The notes under the pieces were generated by a model. It was not told the DNA's origin. It was given only the letters and a program-made list of their open reading frames with translations, and ran no database searches. A stretch of 64,000 bases of DNA from Callaeas wilsoni. Its lineage: Eukaryota; Chordata; Aves; Passeriformes; Callaeidae. Below are positions 12,618-26,100 of the stretch, in pieces. The translations under genes were made by a program, and so were the position numbers. The stretch covers positions 1 through 64,000 of the forward strand of contig VWPU01014821.1 in NCBI GenBank assembly GCA_013398955.1. Direction: 5' to 3'. Positions within the stretch are counted from its first letter, which is position 1. Every line of letters begins with the position of its first letter.

Positions 12618-15600
12618 TTTGGGTCCCCGGTCCCACCCCAGGGAGCTGCCAGACCTCGAGGCTGAGCCCAGGCAGCCTCCTCAGCTGGGAACACCCAGAC
12701 ACCTTGGAATCCCCACTCCTGAGGTGCTTTGTAAGCTAGTGCTCTTTTGGGATGGGCATCAATTCCCTGCACAGCTTTTATTTGGGTAAGAGACTGAAAA
12801 AATCCAGCTGCCGTCCATTGCTGTCATTGACCCGGCACCAACAAAAGGTGTCTGCCTGCTGACAGTGCCCTTCCCTGAGATGGCAAAAGACAATCTTGTT
12901 TAAGGTAGGGCAGGGTTTGTTAACAGAAACGATTATTGATGAAAAAGAAAAGATTAGTTGAGAAAGAATTCTGACCTGCACAGCCTTTTCTTATCTTTTA
13001 GTCTCTTTTTTCCTTGATATTTTCTGCTCCAAGAGTAAAAGCTTTAATATAAGCCCTACATTTTTGCATGCATGCATATTCAGAGTTGTAAATGAAAGGA
13101 GGTTGACAGTTTTGCATTTAGTAACTTCACACCCACACACCTCTTTTCTTTCTGATGCTGACACTTCAGCCTTTGAAACAGCTCCCAGGAGCAGTCCTCT
13201 GGTGCAGGCAAGTGAGATCTAAAGAGGGAACCTGGATCTGCTACTGTTTGCACTTGGCACCTGGAAAGGGCTTTGAAGAAGGGCCCTTTCCTAAATGAGT
13301 GGCTCAGAAATCGTTTCTCATTAGCCCAGGAGGAAGCCCAAAGCCAGTTTAAAGGAGAGACTGAGTGAGTGAAGTTGTCTAAGGGCTTGGTAAGCCTGGG
13401 GAGAGAAGGTGAAGTCCCGTAGTGACACTGAAGGTGAGCTGGGCTGTGCTGCTGCCCCCAGGACAGGACACTGGCCTGGCTCCAGAGGGACTCCAGGCAG
13501 GTTTCAGATCACAGGGGCCCCTCTTGGCTTTTGCCTGCGGGTTTCCATGGACACGAGGTGGGTTTTGGATCCACTCTGCCCTGTATCGCCTTGGACCTTC
13601 GGTTGCACCCAAAGCCCTTCTGTGGCCAGGTCCTGCCCTTGCAGGGGGGCAGAGGGGAGTGACTGCCTCCCAAACAGGCTGCCTCCTCTGCCAGGGTGCA
13701 CCAGACGCTGTGCTTGATGTTCCCTAACTTCACTGGCTCCCTCATTGCTTCTATTTTATAAACGACTTGTTGGTTTTCACTACAGCTGACTTCTCGTTTC
13801 CTTTCTTCCTGTCACTTCCCCTCTTTTAACATCCACTTTTCTCAATATTTTATTTATTACATTTCTCCTTCCCCCCCCCCACTAGAATTAACTACATCCC
13901 TCTCTTTGCCAGCAGAAAGGACAGATCTACTTCCCATCAACCCCTCTCTCCTGTTCCCAGCATCCCTACAAGCCTGCCTCCAAGCCTGCTGGAGCCATTG
14001 GGAAGTGTGTGACTACAAAAATAACAAAATAAATTCCACATTTTGGAACAAAAGGAGTGGGTTTAAAACTGGTTTCTTCTCCCACTTGCTTCAGAGGACA
14101 CCCTGGCTTGGAAGGGCTTTTCTTTTCCAAACACTCTGCTCGAAATAGGCATTTGTTATAAAAAAGGCAGTTTTTAATTTGAATTGGAGGTGGTGAGCAT
14201 ACATATTCAACTCAACTCATATACATTTTGGGTAATTTAAAATTTCCATGAGTAGGAAGTCTATGTAGTGTAAGCCCTAGTGATCCTTAGCCATTCACAG
14301 CAGAGCACGTGGTTACATGAGCTCTGTTTAAATTAGCATCAGAGTGTGTTTGCCTCTGGGAAATAACAGTCCTGTTCTCCCAGGTAAAAGGATGTGCTTG
14401 AATTGCCTTTGCAAAGCCTTTGGATGAACTGCTTAGGACTGTGATCATCTCTGCCAAAAAGAAGCTGTATCATTTAAGCACCGTTGTTTTTATTTGAAAA
14501 CCAGCTTGTTAAAAAATATGTGAACGTGGGCAAAAAGTGTGCTGCTTGCTGCAAGGGTGTGCAAGGTCTGAGAGTCTGATTGGAGTTTGGACACTTGGGT
14601 TTTTGTTATTCTCTTCGAGGGGCCAAAAGGAGGAGTTATGGAAAAATCCACTGATAAAAATAAGGCTGAGAATTACTAAAGGGGAAAGTCAGGGAGAGAG
14701 AATGAATTAATAAAACACAGAAATAGGGAAAGAAAGCAAGCAGAATAATATAAAATACAGTATAGCAAGTATATTACAGATCAGACAGCCATCCATCACA
14801 TCTGAGTGGATTATTCTTAACTAAGTACATATGGGCAAAGTATTAATTTAAATTCTTTTTATGTAGAAAATTACTCGGGAAGAGGAGTGTTGGGAAAGAA
14901 TTAATTAGTGGTGGGGAAGATACCTGTGCTGGAGGTTGAACCCCCTGACATGCAGAGTTGTGCATGGGTGAGCCAGGTGAATGCAGACATTATTAGTGAG
15001 GATTCAGTTGGGCTGCATTTTCTGTCTTCTTTCTTCACAATCTTAAAATATGCAATAATCTCCCTCAGAAGAAATAAATTCTCTCCAAAACTGTAGGTTT
15101 TCTCCCTGTGCACATGTGAATCTTTTCCCTTCTGGTCTGGAATACAGTTTTGCACAGGAAATTTTAAACCATTTTTTGTACCAATCTGTGACAGCAAGAC
15201 CATTGCATAGTTTTCTCCTACCAAAAAAAACCCCCTTGCAAATCCTTTATCTGACTTTCCAGTAATGAATTCATTTATTTACCTGAAGATGGGTTGTTCA
15301 TTTTGAGTGAGAGTTCTCCTTTCCAACACGACACCTCTGGGACTCGAGTTTAGTGGCAGAACTGCTGAAAAGAGACATTTGGAAATTCTTTGCAGCTCCG
15401 TGGCAGAGCCAAGAGGAGCGCTTGACCCCTCGGTGGGGTTGCTGCTCTCATCCTCTGCTGTCTCTGGGAGCTGCTGACGGCAGATCATTTTCACTATGGT
15501 TCATCCTGCTTGGGTTTCTTTCCCTACCAAGCTTAACAAAGATGTCCCCTAAAGTTTCTAACTCCACTTCAGCTGTAGAAGTAACAGCAGATATTTTGGG

Positions 15601-18600
15601 GGTGTTTTGTGGGAAAATGCACACCTTTCAGATTTGTTTCAACTTGAAGATGATTTGAACGTACATGTTAAAATTGGCCTGAAATGTTTTAAAAGCATCA
15701 GCAAGAGTGGAAAACATTTGAGATTGTCAAAGTGGTGTGAAATATGAGAGTGGAAGGTTAGCACAGAGGCTGTTGCCTCCAACCTAAATTAAGTACTCAG
15801 TCAAACCTTCTTCATGAACCAAGTCACACTTGATGGTAACGACCCATTTATAACAGTTCTACTGAAGGCTAGTTCATGACAGCTGAGAATTTGGGCTTTT
15901 TTGGTGATTTTTGTCTCAACGTTTGCAGCTTGTGATAAAAAAGTTTTAAAACCTTAAGGAAAGTTACTGTTATCTTTCATCTGTTGGGAAGGAGCAACCA
16001 GAGAGCCAGGCCAGCTCATGGTGCCCAGAGTGCCCAAGATCAGCTCCTGCTCAGCTACACGGTGCAGTGAGGGCAGGCTCTGTGCGTCCAGGTCTGCAGG
16101 CTGGTTCCCAGCCTCCGCACACCCAGAGCGTCTGGGCTGAGCGAGGGAAGGGGGCACGGCAGGAGACAAACGTGGACGGGCCCTGGCCTGTCTGCGTGGG
16201 GGCAGCGGAGCCCCCAGGCTGCCCCCAGCACCTCGGAGCCCCCACCTGTGCTGCGTCGCTGGTGCCAGCGCAGCCAAGCCCTCGGCAGGTCTGTGCTGCC
16301 GCCAGCGTGGCTGACATCTCCCTGCTCCCTGGCATGGCCACAGAAATGATGTTCGCAGCCTGCAGAAGTCACGGTATTTTTGGAGCCCAAAGTGCTGCTG
16401 TCTGACCTTGGTGTGGCCTATTGAGCTGTACCGGTCTAGCCCTAAAAGCAAGGATGACAAAGATGCTAGACTCAATGTAAAGTTTTAAGTGCATTTTGTT
16501 CCGATTGTTTTAATGAGACTTAAAAATACTTTTAATCTCTGCACTAGAATTACTTTTCCATATCAGCAGATGAGTTTACCTGAAACTGCTTTTTGTACCC
16601 AGAGCTGATTTTTCCAGTCACCATTGCCCAGGATGTGAGTTGTCCAAACTCTGTCCTTATCTCCCTTTCAGGAAATGGTGTGGAACCTGCAGCATCTTAT
16701 CAGACTTGATTTTGTGGAAGCAGCAGTTGCTTTTGTGCCTTCTCAGAATTGGGGTCCAAGTACTGGGGTTAAGTGAAAACATTGCATTAGCATTTCTCAG
16801 CTGGATGTGAGTGCTCAGAGATGCTCAGCCTTCATCACATGCCTACATTCCTTCTTGGGGCACACATTTGGAATTGGCACACTGGCACTGGTGGGTGTTA
16901 CACCAGCTCAGCTAAAGAAGGTGGTAATTTAATAATGCTGATTTGCTTGTTTAAATGAGGCAACTTTTTTCCTCTGTGAATTTCATCTGACTCTTGTTTG
17001 CTGTTTGAGTTCTGCTGTTCGCTTTCAGCCCGTTTGCTCTGTAGGAACCATCACTGGAGCTGGATTCCCATTCCCATTCAAACCTTTACCTGAGCTTTAT
17101 GTTTCTCACAGCCACTTCCAAGAAGGAACAAAATGCATTTCTCTTCTAGGGAAGAATATTAGGAGGCTGTTGTTGCTTGGACCAGAACAAGCAGCATCTT
17201 CATGGCTTGGTGGTTCCTGGGGCGCTGACTCAGGTTTATGTGAGGTTTCACTTGCCATGACAAGTGATCTTTGCTCTGGATACTGCTTCCTGCCTATGCT
17301 TCGCAGCTGAGGGTAACCTTACCCACATTTTCAAGGTGGAAGAATGAAGTGCAGCTGGAGGAAGGTCCTTCTGTCATGACCAGACAATCTGGTGGTGACC
17401 AGGGCTGCCCACCAAGTGAATGCTTCGATGTGGTGTCAGAGCAAGGGTGCAGTGAGCAGGGTCTGTGAAGGTTTTGCTGTAGGAAGAAGGGGAATTTTGT
17501 TTGTTTCAGCTGCAACCTGCAAACAAGGTAATTTTAGGCCCTGCTTAGGATGACCCCCATGGAAGGCAGATAGTTGGAAGTCTGTGTCATGGACATGTTG
17601 CTGTCTGGCTCACGAGGAGCAGGGGAAGCAGCGTGTGGAGTGAGGGCCAGCTTCCCTCCCTATTCCACAGTTCCACAGGAAGGATATTACAGTGCTGATG
17701 GCTGATTCATTGTGCTTGTTCTCAGAAAGCCACCTGGATGGTAGCACTTCTCCTCCAGTCTCATCTCAGCCATTCCACACAGTAAATTACTGACAGTCTG
17801 TGCTACATCTGCACTTGGAGCTTTCAGACCTCTGAATATTGATAACACACGGCTGATCTTGCAGTGTAATAAATGATCAGTTAATGCGAGGCCAGAACAA
17901 AATCATCTTTCCAAATCTCAGTTCTGACCAAATTATCTTAGTGCTAAGTACCCAGGGAGTACATTAAGCACTGAGCTCGGTACAGCCTTGTGCTGGAGCT
18001 GGGAAGGCTGAATGCTTTGTGTGGGGAAGGCGGACGAAGGAAGCATCAGCCCTGTTTTGCAGCCCAGGGTAGGGTGCCCAGGAGAGAGGCCAGGGTGATG
18101 CTGCAGGTGATGATTGGATGGGGCACAGTGAGGCATCCCCGGGGTGTTGGGCCCCCCCATGTTCTGCTTTTGCCAAGCAACCTTGGAAACCGTGTGGTCC
18201 ACTTAGCACTAAGTCATTCTTTATTAAAAACAACATATGCTTATCGAGCACTTCCTTTTCTGTCTCACTGCTTTTGAATATGTTGTTGTGGTTACAGTAA
18301 CCAGTCATGCACTTTTCTGAGCCATTAACTGGTAAAAGCATTTTCTTTTTACATCAAGAAGTGGTAAGGGCTAAGTTATGACCTCCTTGAAAGTGCTTTC
18401 CTGTGGGGAACGTCTCCCGCGTATCAGACAAGGCATGTGCTCTTCGAGGTCAGTCTCTTCAAGAGCAGCTCTGGCAATCTGGCCTTGTTTAGCCTGGTGG
18501 TAGCCAGAAGTGGCTGCAGTTCTGCTCATTCAGCCTCTGGGCACATCTTGCAGCCTTCTGGGTGGGACCAGGAGAAGGCATGCCCAGGGCAGAGCTCATC

Positions 18601-21574
18601 TGGGAAGCTGCTGTGTGTGTTAAAATTCTGCTTTTTCTTACCAAGATTTATTTTTGCAAGGAAGAAGCTGATAAAGCCCTGGAGGTCTTCCTTACAATTG
18701 GGTTACAACAGTTACTGCAAATCTCCCACTTCACTATAAAAAACTTCTCTGCTCTTAATTGGGAAATGCGCTCTAAGTGCATAAGGGGCAGCATTTCAAA
18801 CTTGCTGGGATCTGAAAAGCATCAGGAGAAATCTTTAAATAAGACAGATGTTTTCCATCTGCCAGTCAGTCCAAGGCTAGTGGTCAGACCCTTTAATGGA
18901 CGTTAAGGAGACACTTAGCAGAGCATTTCCTCCAGCTCCTGGCTCTGCTCACAGCCCCCAGGCCTGAGGGTCACCGAGGCTGTCGTGTGGCAGCGGCTCC
19001 AGCCCCGAGCCTGCTCACAGGAGCGTTCCCACCCCGGCTTAGAAGGGTGTTCTCCCCCCAGTGCAGTCCTTCTGACCCGCAGTGATGTTTTCTCCGCAAA
19101 GTCCTTGAAGTATTTGGTAGCTGGTGGTGTCCTCAGTGCGGCAGAGCAGAGTCCCTGGCTTCAGAGCAAGGAACCCTCTTTGTTCAGCAGTCAGCTTCCT
19201 CCCCCAGCTCCAGCTCCGGCTGTGCTGGCGAGGCTGGGGGCAGAGCTGGCTTCACCCCACGCCCATGCAGAGGTGGGTGGCAGGGGCAGGAAGCAGCGTG
19301 GGAGCAGCCCCCACGGGGCAGCGGGCCGACAGGAGGGGGCCAGGTGTGTTGGGTTCAGGGGGCTCACTGCAATCACTCCGGGCAGTATTGGGTCAGGCAG
19401 AGGGACGTGGGGACTCACCAGGTTCTCCACAGGTGCAATTGCATGTTAAGGCAAAAGGCAGTGAAATAAAAAGGAAAATTTTGTGCAGGTTCTTGGTAAC
19501 GATGCCTCTTCCTGAGTCCTTATAGCTTTGAGGGTCACTAAAAATGCTGATACTTTGCCTTCCCAGTAATAAAAATAAAAATGGTCTTTTCCCTACAAAA
19601 GGCCGGGCAGTAAAGCAGATGGAATCGAGAAGTATTACAGCTCAGTGTTAGCCAGAAGGAACAGCTGAGACTAATCAGCTTTCATTTAAAAGTATAGCAT
19701 TCCCACTAAGCTCTTGTTGCTGCTGGCTTTATATTCTTACTCCTATTAATCACTGCTGTTATGAATTTGAATGGATGACAGCTCTAAGAAGATCTTTGGG
19801 GAACCAGGATCAGGGATGCTCTGGATGAGATGCAGTATAAAGACAACTACAAAACAGGGCTGTTCGTCCATAAGCATAAACAAAGACTTCAGGAAAATAG
19901 GTTGCAGGAGAGAAAGCTGAGAGATAGATGGCTGTAACCAGAAGAAAAGCTAGAAGTTTTGATTTCTAAAATTTCTGAGGAAAGATTAGGAAAATACTAC
20001 TATTATGACTAAAAAAAAAATTTCAAAATTACAATTTCAGTCTTTTTGTTGTATAATAGCCTAAATGTAGCATTTTAAGAATATCAGGAGAAGATTTCTA
20101 GTATTTTCTAGTGTTGTGAAAAGACACAAGATTTTGATGTTTTCTTACTGATTTGAAATAAGAACAGGTTTTATAGTCCTGGACTGATTTTGCTTTTCTC
20201 AGCTGTAATGATAGCTTACAGTTTGCCAGAGATGCTGCAAAAAGCAGTGACTGAGTTGTGGGGAGCAGGCGGGCTCCAGAGCAGGCTGGGCAGGGGCTGG
20301 CGGGGCTCAGGGCAGCCCGGGCCAGGCTGTGCCCGCTGGGGGTGGCAGAGCAGGGGACAGCCCTGTGCTGGGCACACTGCAGGGCTCGGCAAGGCCTGGG
20401 CACAGCCTCGGTGCCACGAGGAGGACAAGAGATTTGGGCAGGCTCTGGTTCCTCAGGTGTGCGTGTGATGGCGTTGCAGTAGCCGTCCTTGGTCGCCCCG
20501 CTGGGTGGATTCCTTGGGAAGTGATAACGCTGTGCTTTTGTCCATAGCAGGCTCTAGAGATAAAGATGGCTCCTTACATAACATTCACATGATCGAGAGA
20601 TGAGAACTTGCTCTAAAAAAGGTAATTCATCAGTTGGTGGCCAGTGGAGGCCTATATGAAAGATTGTGAAGATACTAGAACAAGACATTGTCCTGCACAC
20701 CAAAGGATTTCACATTATAAATTTAATTAAGATAATCCACCTTATTTTAAAATGAATTGATTAAATTCCTGAGATAGATAGAAATATGTATTTTGTGTAG
20801 TTGCTGTATTGATCCCCTGTTCAGCCTGTTGGTGGTGGCAGTGAGGAGTCAGAGCTCCTACAGTAAGGCTGTACAGAAAGTTGTACTGGATATTTCACTT
20901 CCAGAGCCCATGGAAGGATCTTGCCATGCAAGGAAATGCCTGAAAATTCAGAGAGGATCCTTTTTTTTTTTTTTTTGAGCAATCATATTCCCTTCAAAAG
21001 GACATTCTTGAAATCCATTGTAAATTCTTGATTTTGGTCAGCAGTCATAGAATATTTCTAGCTTTCCCTGGTCTTACTCAAATCTGGGACAGATAAATAC
21101 TTAACTGAGTTCGTAGGGAAGTTTCTGAAAGTGGTCACTGGAAAATCTGGAAAAAACAAGAGAGATCTCATCTCTTCTAGGAAGAAGGCAGTTAACAGTA
21201 AAAGAAATCAAACCAAAAATAAAGGTTCGTGAGTTTTGAAAGAGGAGACCTTAAAAGAGCAGTGTCATTTGTCCCCAATCTTTCTTGTGCTGAAGAAGAG
21301 ATGAAAACGAAAAGTTTTCCTTTTATTTTCCAAATATAATAATACAATAAAAATAGGTCATGCCATTTAGTCTGAAACAGGCCATGGTTTCAAAAAGTCA
21401 GTGCTTCTAATTTGTGCATTTCTTGTGGGTTTTATCACTCAACACCCACATTACCTAATTATATACACCTCAAATCAAAACTGAAGAATAGCTTGCTTAT
21501 TAAAATCTGTCACTGCTGTTAGAAAACATGTCACTGCTACACATCTTGTTTCTGGCTTGCCTCGTCAGCACCAC
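12618..21574. other. FGF13 intron sequence without recognised gene
   Basis: Contents include a TGCATGCATGCAT run at 13065-13077 and a C10 run at 13871-13880. GC-richer blocks occur at about 16000-16350 and 18950-19400. A T16 run at 20961-20976 lies near the right end. No exon or transposon is recognised. Open frames in the GC-rich blocks overlap on opposite strands and have no family resemblance. Confidence 0.65.
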
Positions 21575-21755
21575 TGCCACGTCAGTGCGCCGCTGGCCCC
21601 TTGGCTGGGTCTGCTCGTGTGCGGGCGGGCGTGGGGAGCTCAGCAGCTTCTCCCGCGGGGGACAGCCGCGGCTGGATCCCTCTGCAGAGCGCTCGGCAGC
21701 GCTCAGCGGGGAGGGCCCGCGGCGAGTGGCCGGGGCCGCGGCTCCGCCAGGTTTC
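21575..21755. promoter_or_regulatory. CpG-dense block inside FGF13 intron
   Basis: Roughly two dozen CpG dinucleotides fall within about 180 bp, in surroundings nearly free of CpG. In birds such density usually marks an unmethylated promoter or enhancer, or a recent GC-biased repeat remnant. The + strand open frame starting at 21528 begins with a hydrophobic, signal-peptide-like stretch. The reverse strand is also open, and no homologous protein is recognised, so a gene is not claimed. Confidence 0.45.
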
Positions 21756-22940
21756 TCATCTTCTTTCTTGGGAGGCATTAATTACCTGTAGCTCACTTTT
21801 CAAAGGCCTTTTTTGCTGCTATCTTTCATCTCTTCCCCTTGTTCTTATGCATACTCTTTCATACTTGCCACGGAGGAATATTGGGACGGAAAACTTTTAT
21901 CTCTTCCAATATTGGATTTTGCTTCGCGATGTTATTGCTGTGTCTGCAACAACCTAATTTCCTCCTCCCCTGTACGCACCTTTGTTGCTGAGTTATTACC
22001 CAGGTAAATTTTCTCTCTGGTCACTCTGCCATTTGACACAAGGTGATTAGTTTAATAACAGGGCTTATTTTTCAGAAGCTCCCTGGAAAGGCTGCCCATT
22101 CAGGTGGTGGACAAAGGTGCGTCCCACATGTAGTGCGGTGTAGCTTTATTATAACTGCATTTCACTTGTGCTGAACCCTGGATACAATTCCTCAAGTTGA
22201 GATATATTGCCCAAGAAGAGGAAATAACAATGAAGAAGCAAAGAGGCTATTCATTAAAGTTGAGCAAATACAGACAAAAAAATGCTAATACTCACTTGAT
22301 TTAAAAAATAAATTAGCTTTAGCTGTTTTTTCATCCCCTTTGGCATTTATTTTCCAGAACTCTGCATCCCATCAGATTATACTAGTGTAAATGTTCTCAG
22401 AAAGCTCATTTTTAGCTAGTATACTGAATTATTTGTATGACCCCCAGGGATCAGTTCCTTGTAATTACACAAATAAAGTACTTGACTTACTTGTAGCTAC
22501 ACACTGTAACTGGTGCAGTGGGCAGCTGGTGATGCACATTAACCATGTTTTACTGGTTTAGTGATCACCAGCAGCTCCTCCCACTGATTTCCCTTCCAAC
22601 ACACCATGGACTCGTTTTGTCAAGGGATGGACAAGCTTTTTAGTGCAGTGCCTAACTGCTTTTTGAAAGCATGGTAGCACCTTGCTGCTGGTGTAGCCCA
22701 GTTCCCTTTTGGTGCCAGCCAGGTGCTGGTGCCAGCAGTTTGCCATTGCCAAGAGTTTAGTTCATGCAGCCAGCCTCAGGGTGAAAAAAGCTTTTTCAGG
22801 TAAAAATACCCTAAAGGTTTCACTGCCCTCTTGGCTTTGCAGTCAGACAGTGCAGTTAGAGGCACCAAGGTGTTGTTAAAGGAAACTCTCCCTCCAGAAA
22901 GGAGAAAGGAAGTTGCAGAAGAATCGGTCTGAAGATGCCA
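21756..22940. other. FGF13 intron sequence without recognised gene
   Basis: AT-rich intronic sequence. No exon, RNA or known repeat family is recognised. Confidence 0.6.
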
Positions 22941-23112
22941 GAGAATCATCATAGAGTCACAGAACAGCCTGGGCTGGAAGGGACCTCCAAGATCATCTTG
23001 TTCCAACCCTGCAAAGGGCAGGGACACCTTCCACTGTCCCAGGCTGCTCCAAGCCCCTTCCAGCCTGGTCTTGAGCACCTCCAAGGATGGGGTGTGCCCC
23101 TGCTGTCCTTGG
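22941..23112 (-). mobile_element. CR1 LINE 3'-end fragment, antisense
   Basis: The sequence opens with AATCATCATAGAGTCACAGA, the reverse complement of the CR1 tail. It continues with the typical words GGCTGGAAGGGACCTCCAAG, GGGCAGGGACACCTTCCACT and CCAGCCTGGTCTTGAGCACC. This is the 3' untranslated end of a 5'-truncated chicken-repeat-1 element inserted in reverse relative to FGF13. No reverse transcriptase sequence remains. Confidence 0.93.
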
Positions 23113-26100
23113 TGAGTAGTTTTTCTCAGAAGTCAGAGGACAGTGCTACTGCTCCAGTTGGAATCTGTGGAAGAGGTAAACAGGACCGTGATGGGAGTGC
23201 AAACAAGCAGCAGTCTCCTCCTCGCTGGGACGAGAGCTGCTTTTCTGCAGGCAGGAGCTTGGACCCTCAGCAGCTGCTCCTGAGCCTTCTAACTTTGTAA
23301 AAGGCAGGTGTGACCATGGTCCTTGTGGAACTGGAGACTGGACACTCCTCTGCTAGTCCTAGCTAAGTCCTGCTGCATCGACTGAGTGTGAAAAGGCTTA
23401 CAGAAAAAGGCAAAAGACAGGTTTAGCAAAGTAGCAGGAGATGGTAAGGAGAGTACAAGTACTGGGGCTATTTCAGGGCATTTTACAGGTTTAAAAACCA
23501 ATAAATCAAGACCCTCAAAACTCATCTTGCCCTCAGTGTGCAGGAGAGCTTGGTGGAGTCAGCGGAGACAGAAAAAGTCTGTACTAAAAACAGTAGTGGT
23601 GCAAGAAGTGTTCTGGGGTTTTAATCCATGCTGGGCAATAAATTCCTCATTAGCCTTGGGCAAAACATGTAAGAACTGGGTTTTAATTTCCTTCTTTGTG
23701 AAAATGCTCATGTGGGAATAACATGTGAGCGCTGGGAGGTACTGCTGGCAGACAAGTTCTGTTTCTGAAACCAAGGAGCAAACACAGGGAGCCAGGCGTC
23801 GTGATAAACCGGGAAAACACATTCCTAAAGCGCTGCAGCACTTCCAGGAGTTTACTCAGAGTGCTGAAGTTGCTGCTGAATCTGAAATGCCCTTCAGCTC
23901 TCAGGATTTACTTTTTAAAAGCAATTTTGAACATTACATCGTTGCTGCCTGTCTCTGCCTTGCTCTGCTCCCCTTATTTCCTGCTGCCTCTGATGAATAT
24001 TTTTCATCTTTATAATATTTATTTTTTGATCTGGAGTTTCTTTAGGCAAGTAGATCCTTGTTGCATGCCTGAGATATGCCCAGCATACACAGAAAACTAA
24101 GAGTAAATGAGCAACAACAATATTGTAAAGGTCTCTGACAATGAAAGGCTGATTTATTTATGTGCTGTGGTAGAAGGTAGCCCACTAATGGATTAAGACT
24201 TATGAAGGGATAATAAAACCGACTTAATTTAAATACTTTTTTTTAATATAGCAGGGAGAGTGGAAATTGGGAGGTTTAAAGGGTTTAAACCTGTTGTGCT
24301 TTGCATCTCTGTCTGTGTGCCTGTATTGTAAAAGTAGGTTATTAGTAAATCACTGATCCATATGCATATTTTAGAGGTATCATATTAAAACCCCAGTGAC
24401 CAGCTAGTCTATACATCATTCAATTCTTAGGTTATAAGCCTTTTTTAAATATAATTCACATGAATTTAAAAATATATAAATAATTTTCTTGTCTGCAGAA
24501 GTAATTCAGCCCTTTGCATTCTGGCATCACACTGACTGCAGTTGCTGGGAGCAGGAAAGGTGAATCTCTTAAAAGACTATTTTTTTCAATATGTAAATGT
24601 GATTACACTCAGATGTTATTTAGTAGTTCTCATTCTCACAATGGAGTGCAAACATTCATTACTTCTAACACTTGTAATAACTGTTGTCTTACAAAGTAGG
24701 AAATTGAATGTAGTGCTTTGCCCATTTTAGTCAGTTCAGCTTCCCAGAGTGTCCCCCTGGGCAATGAGTTTGTCACGAAGAGCCTTGTCCCAGGCCACTC
24801 TGGGAAGTGTCAAGCTCGAATTTGGCAGCTGCAGTGTCCTGACCCCAAATGGTGCTGGCTGATTCGAAAGGTCAGATGAGGCGGTGTCCACAGCAGAAGA
24901 GGACATCTACACCATCACTTGGCACAGCTCTTTTGTCTTCTGTCAATAATGATAAGGTTTCGGTGACAACACTACATGAAAGATGGGCTCTGCTGTAAAG
25001 ACAGAGCATCTTGTTTTCTGTGTGATTCCCTCTGTCTCCACAGGTCCTTGCAGTCTGGCTGTTGGGTAGGCAGCTGGTTGGGTTCAGCTAGACTTTTATC
25101 ATTCATTTGGGAGTGAGTTTGGCAAGGCTGTTTTTAAAAGTGGTGGTGTAGGCTGGCAGCTCCTGTCTTCTCTCATCTGAGAAGACTGGGAGAGACAACT
25201 GCGGTCCTTGATGGGATGAGGCATATCCAGAGCAGAGAACTCCCGGGTACCTCTGTGGCTGCTCCCCGTGGTGACCGCTCAGGGCTCAGCAGGCAAGGCA
25301 GCATCTCTGGCTACTCTCAAGATGCTTTTCTATGCCCAAACAGATGTTGCAAAAGAACCAGGTGCATGGAACGAGAGGTGTCAGTGCAGTCTCAGCCCTC
25401 CTGGAACAAAGCAGGACTGCAGCAGTGGGGACAGCCTGGAGGGAAGGGGATGTGTTCCTGAGGGGCAGCAAAGCTCCTGCTGTGTGTAGGGAACCAGGAC
25501 TTCAGCACATCTGTGTGTGAAGGGTAAGAGGCTTCATGAGCACATCCCTGCCTGCAGAAACAGCCCCTGGGGCAGCCCAGTGCACCAGAGGAGGGAGAAG
25601 CTGTAGCCCTGGGTGGCTGAAGTGGCTCCAGTGAACTGGCCCTGCTCTGGCTCAGTTGCCTGGTAACTCTTCACGCAGCTCTGGAGGGCTTCTGCAAAAG
25701 CTGCTGGTGTTCTGCTCATGCAAATGGTGATTTAATAGATGGGAATTCCTGACAGCATTGTCTGAAATGTTTTCTAGTCCAAGCCTAATTAAATTTCCAC
25801 CAACCCAATTCCCAATCTGGATTGTTCAGCCCTCCAATGCTTTGGTTTGTTTGAGACAGTTGTGTGAAAAACCTGCAGCAGCCCAGGGATCAACACCTGT
25901 TAATGAGGTGCACTTCCCATTACCAGATACTGTTTTAATTTACTCTGTACTTCGTCAGAATTTCAGATTTTAAATCTATCAGTTTTCTTCTCAGGCTGAA
26001 TTTTGTGGGGAAGTTTCAGCTCTTTTCACTGCTGTCGTTTCCAATAAGTAGGCTCAGACAACACTTTTTTTGTCCGTTAAGATAGAGCCTTGGTATGGGA

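Noticed and set aside
12331..12789. 152-codon Ser-Pro-rich frame and its reverse-strand counterparts
   Set aside because: Generated by the 9-bp CTCCCAGTT repeat.
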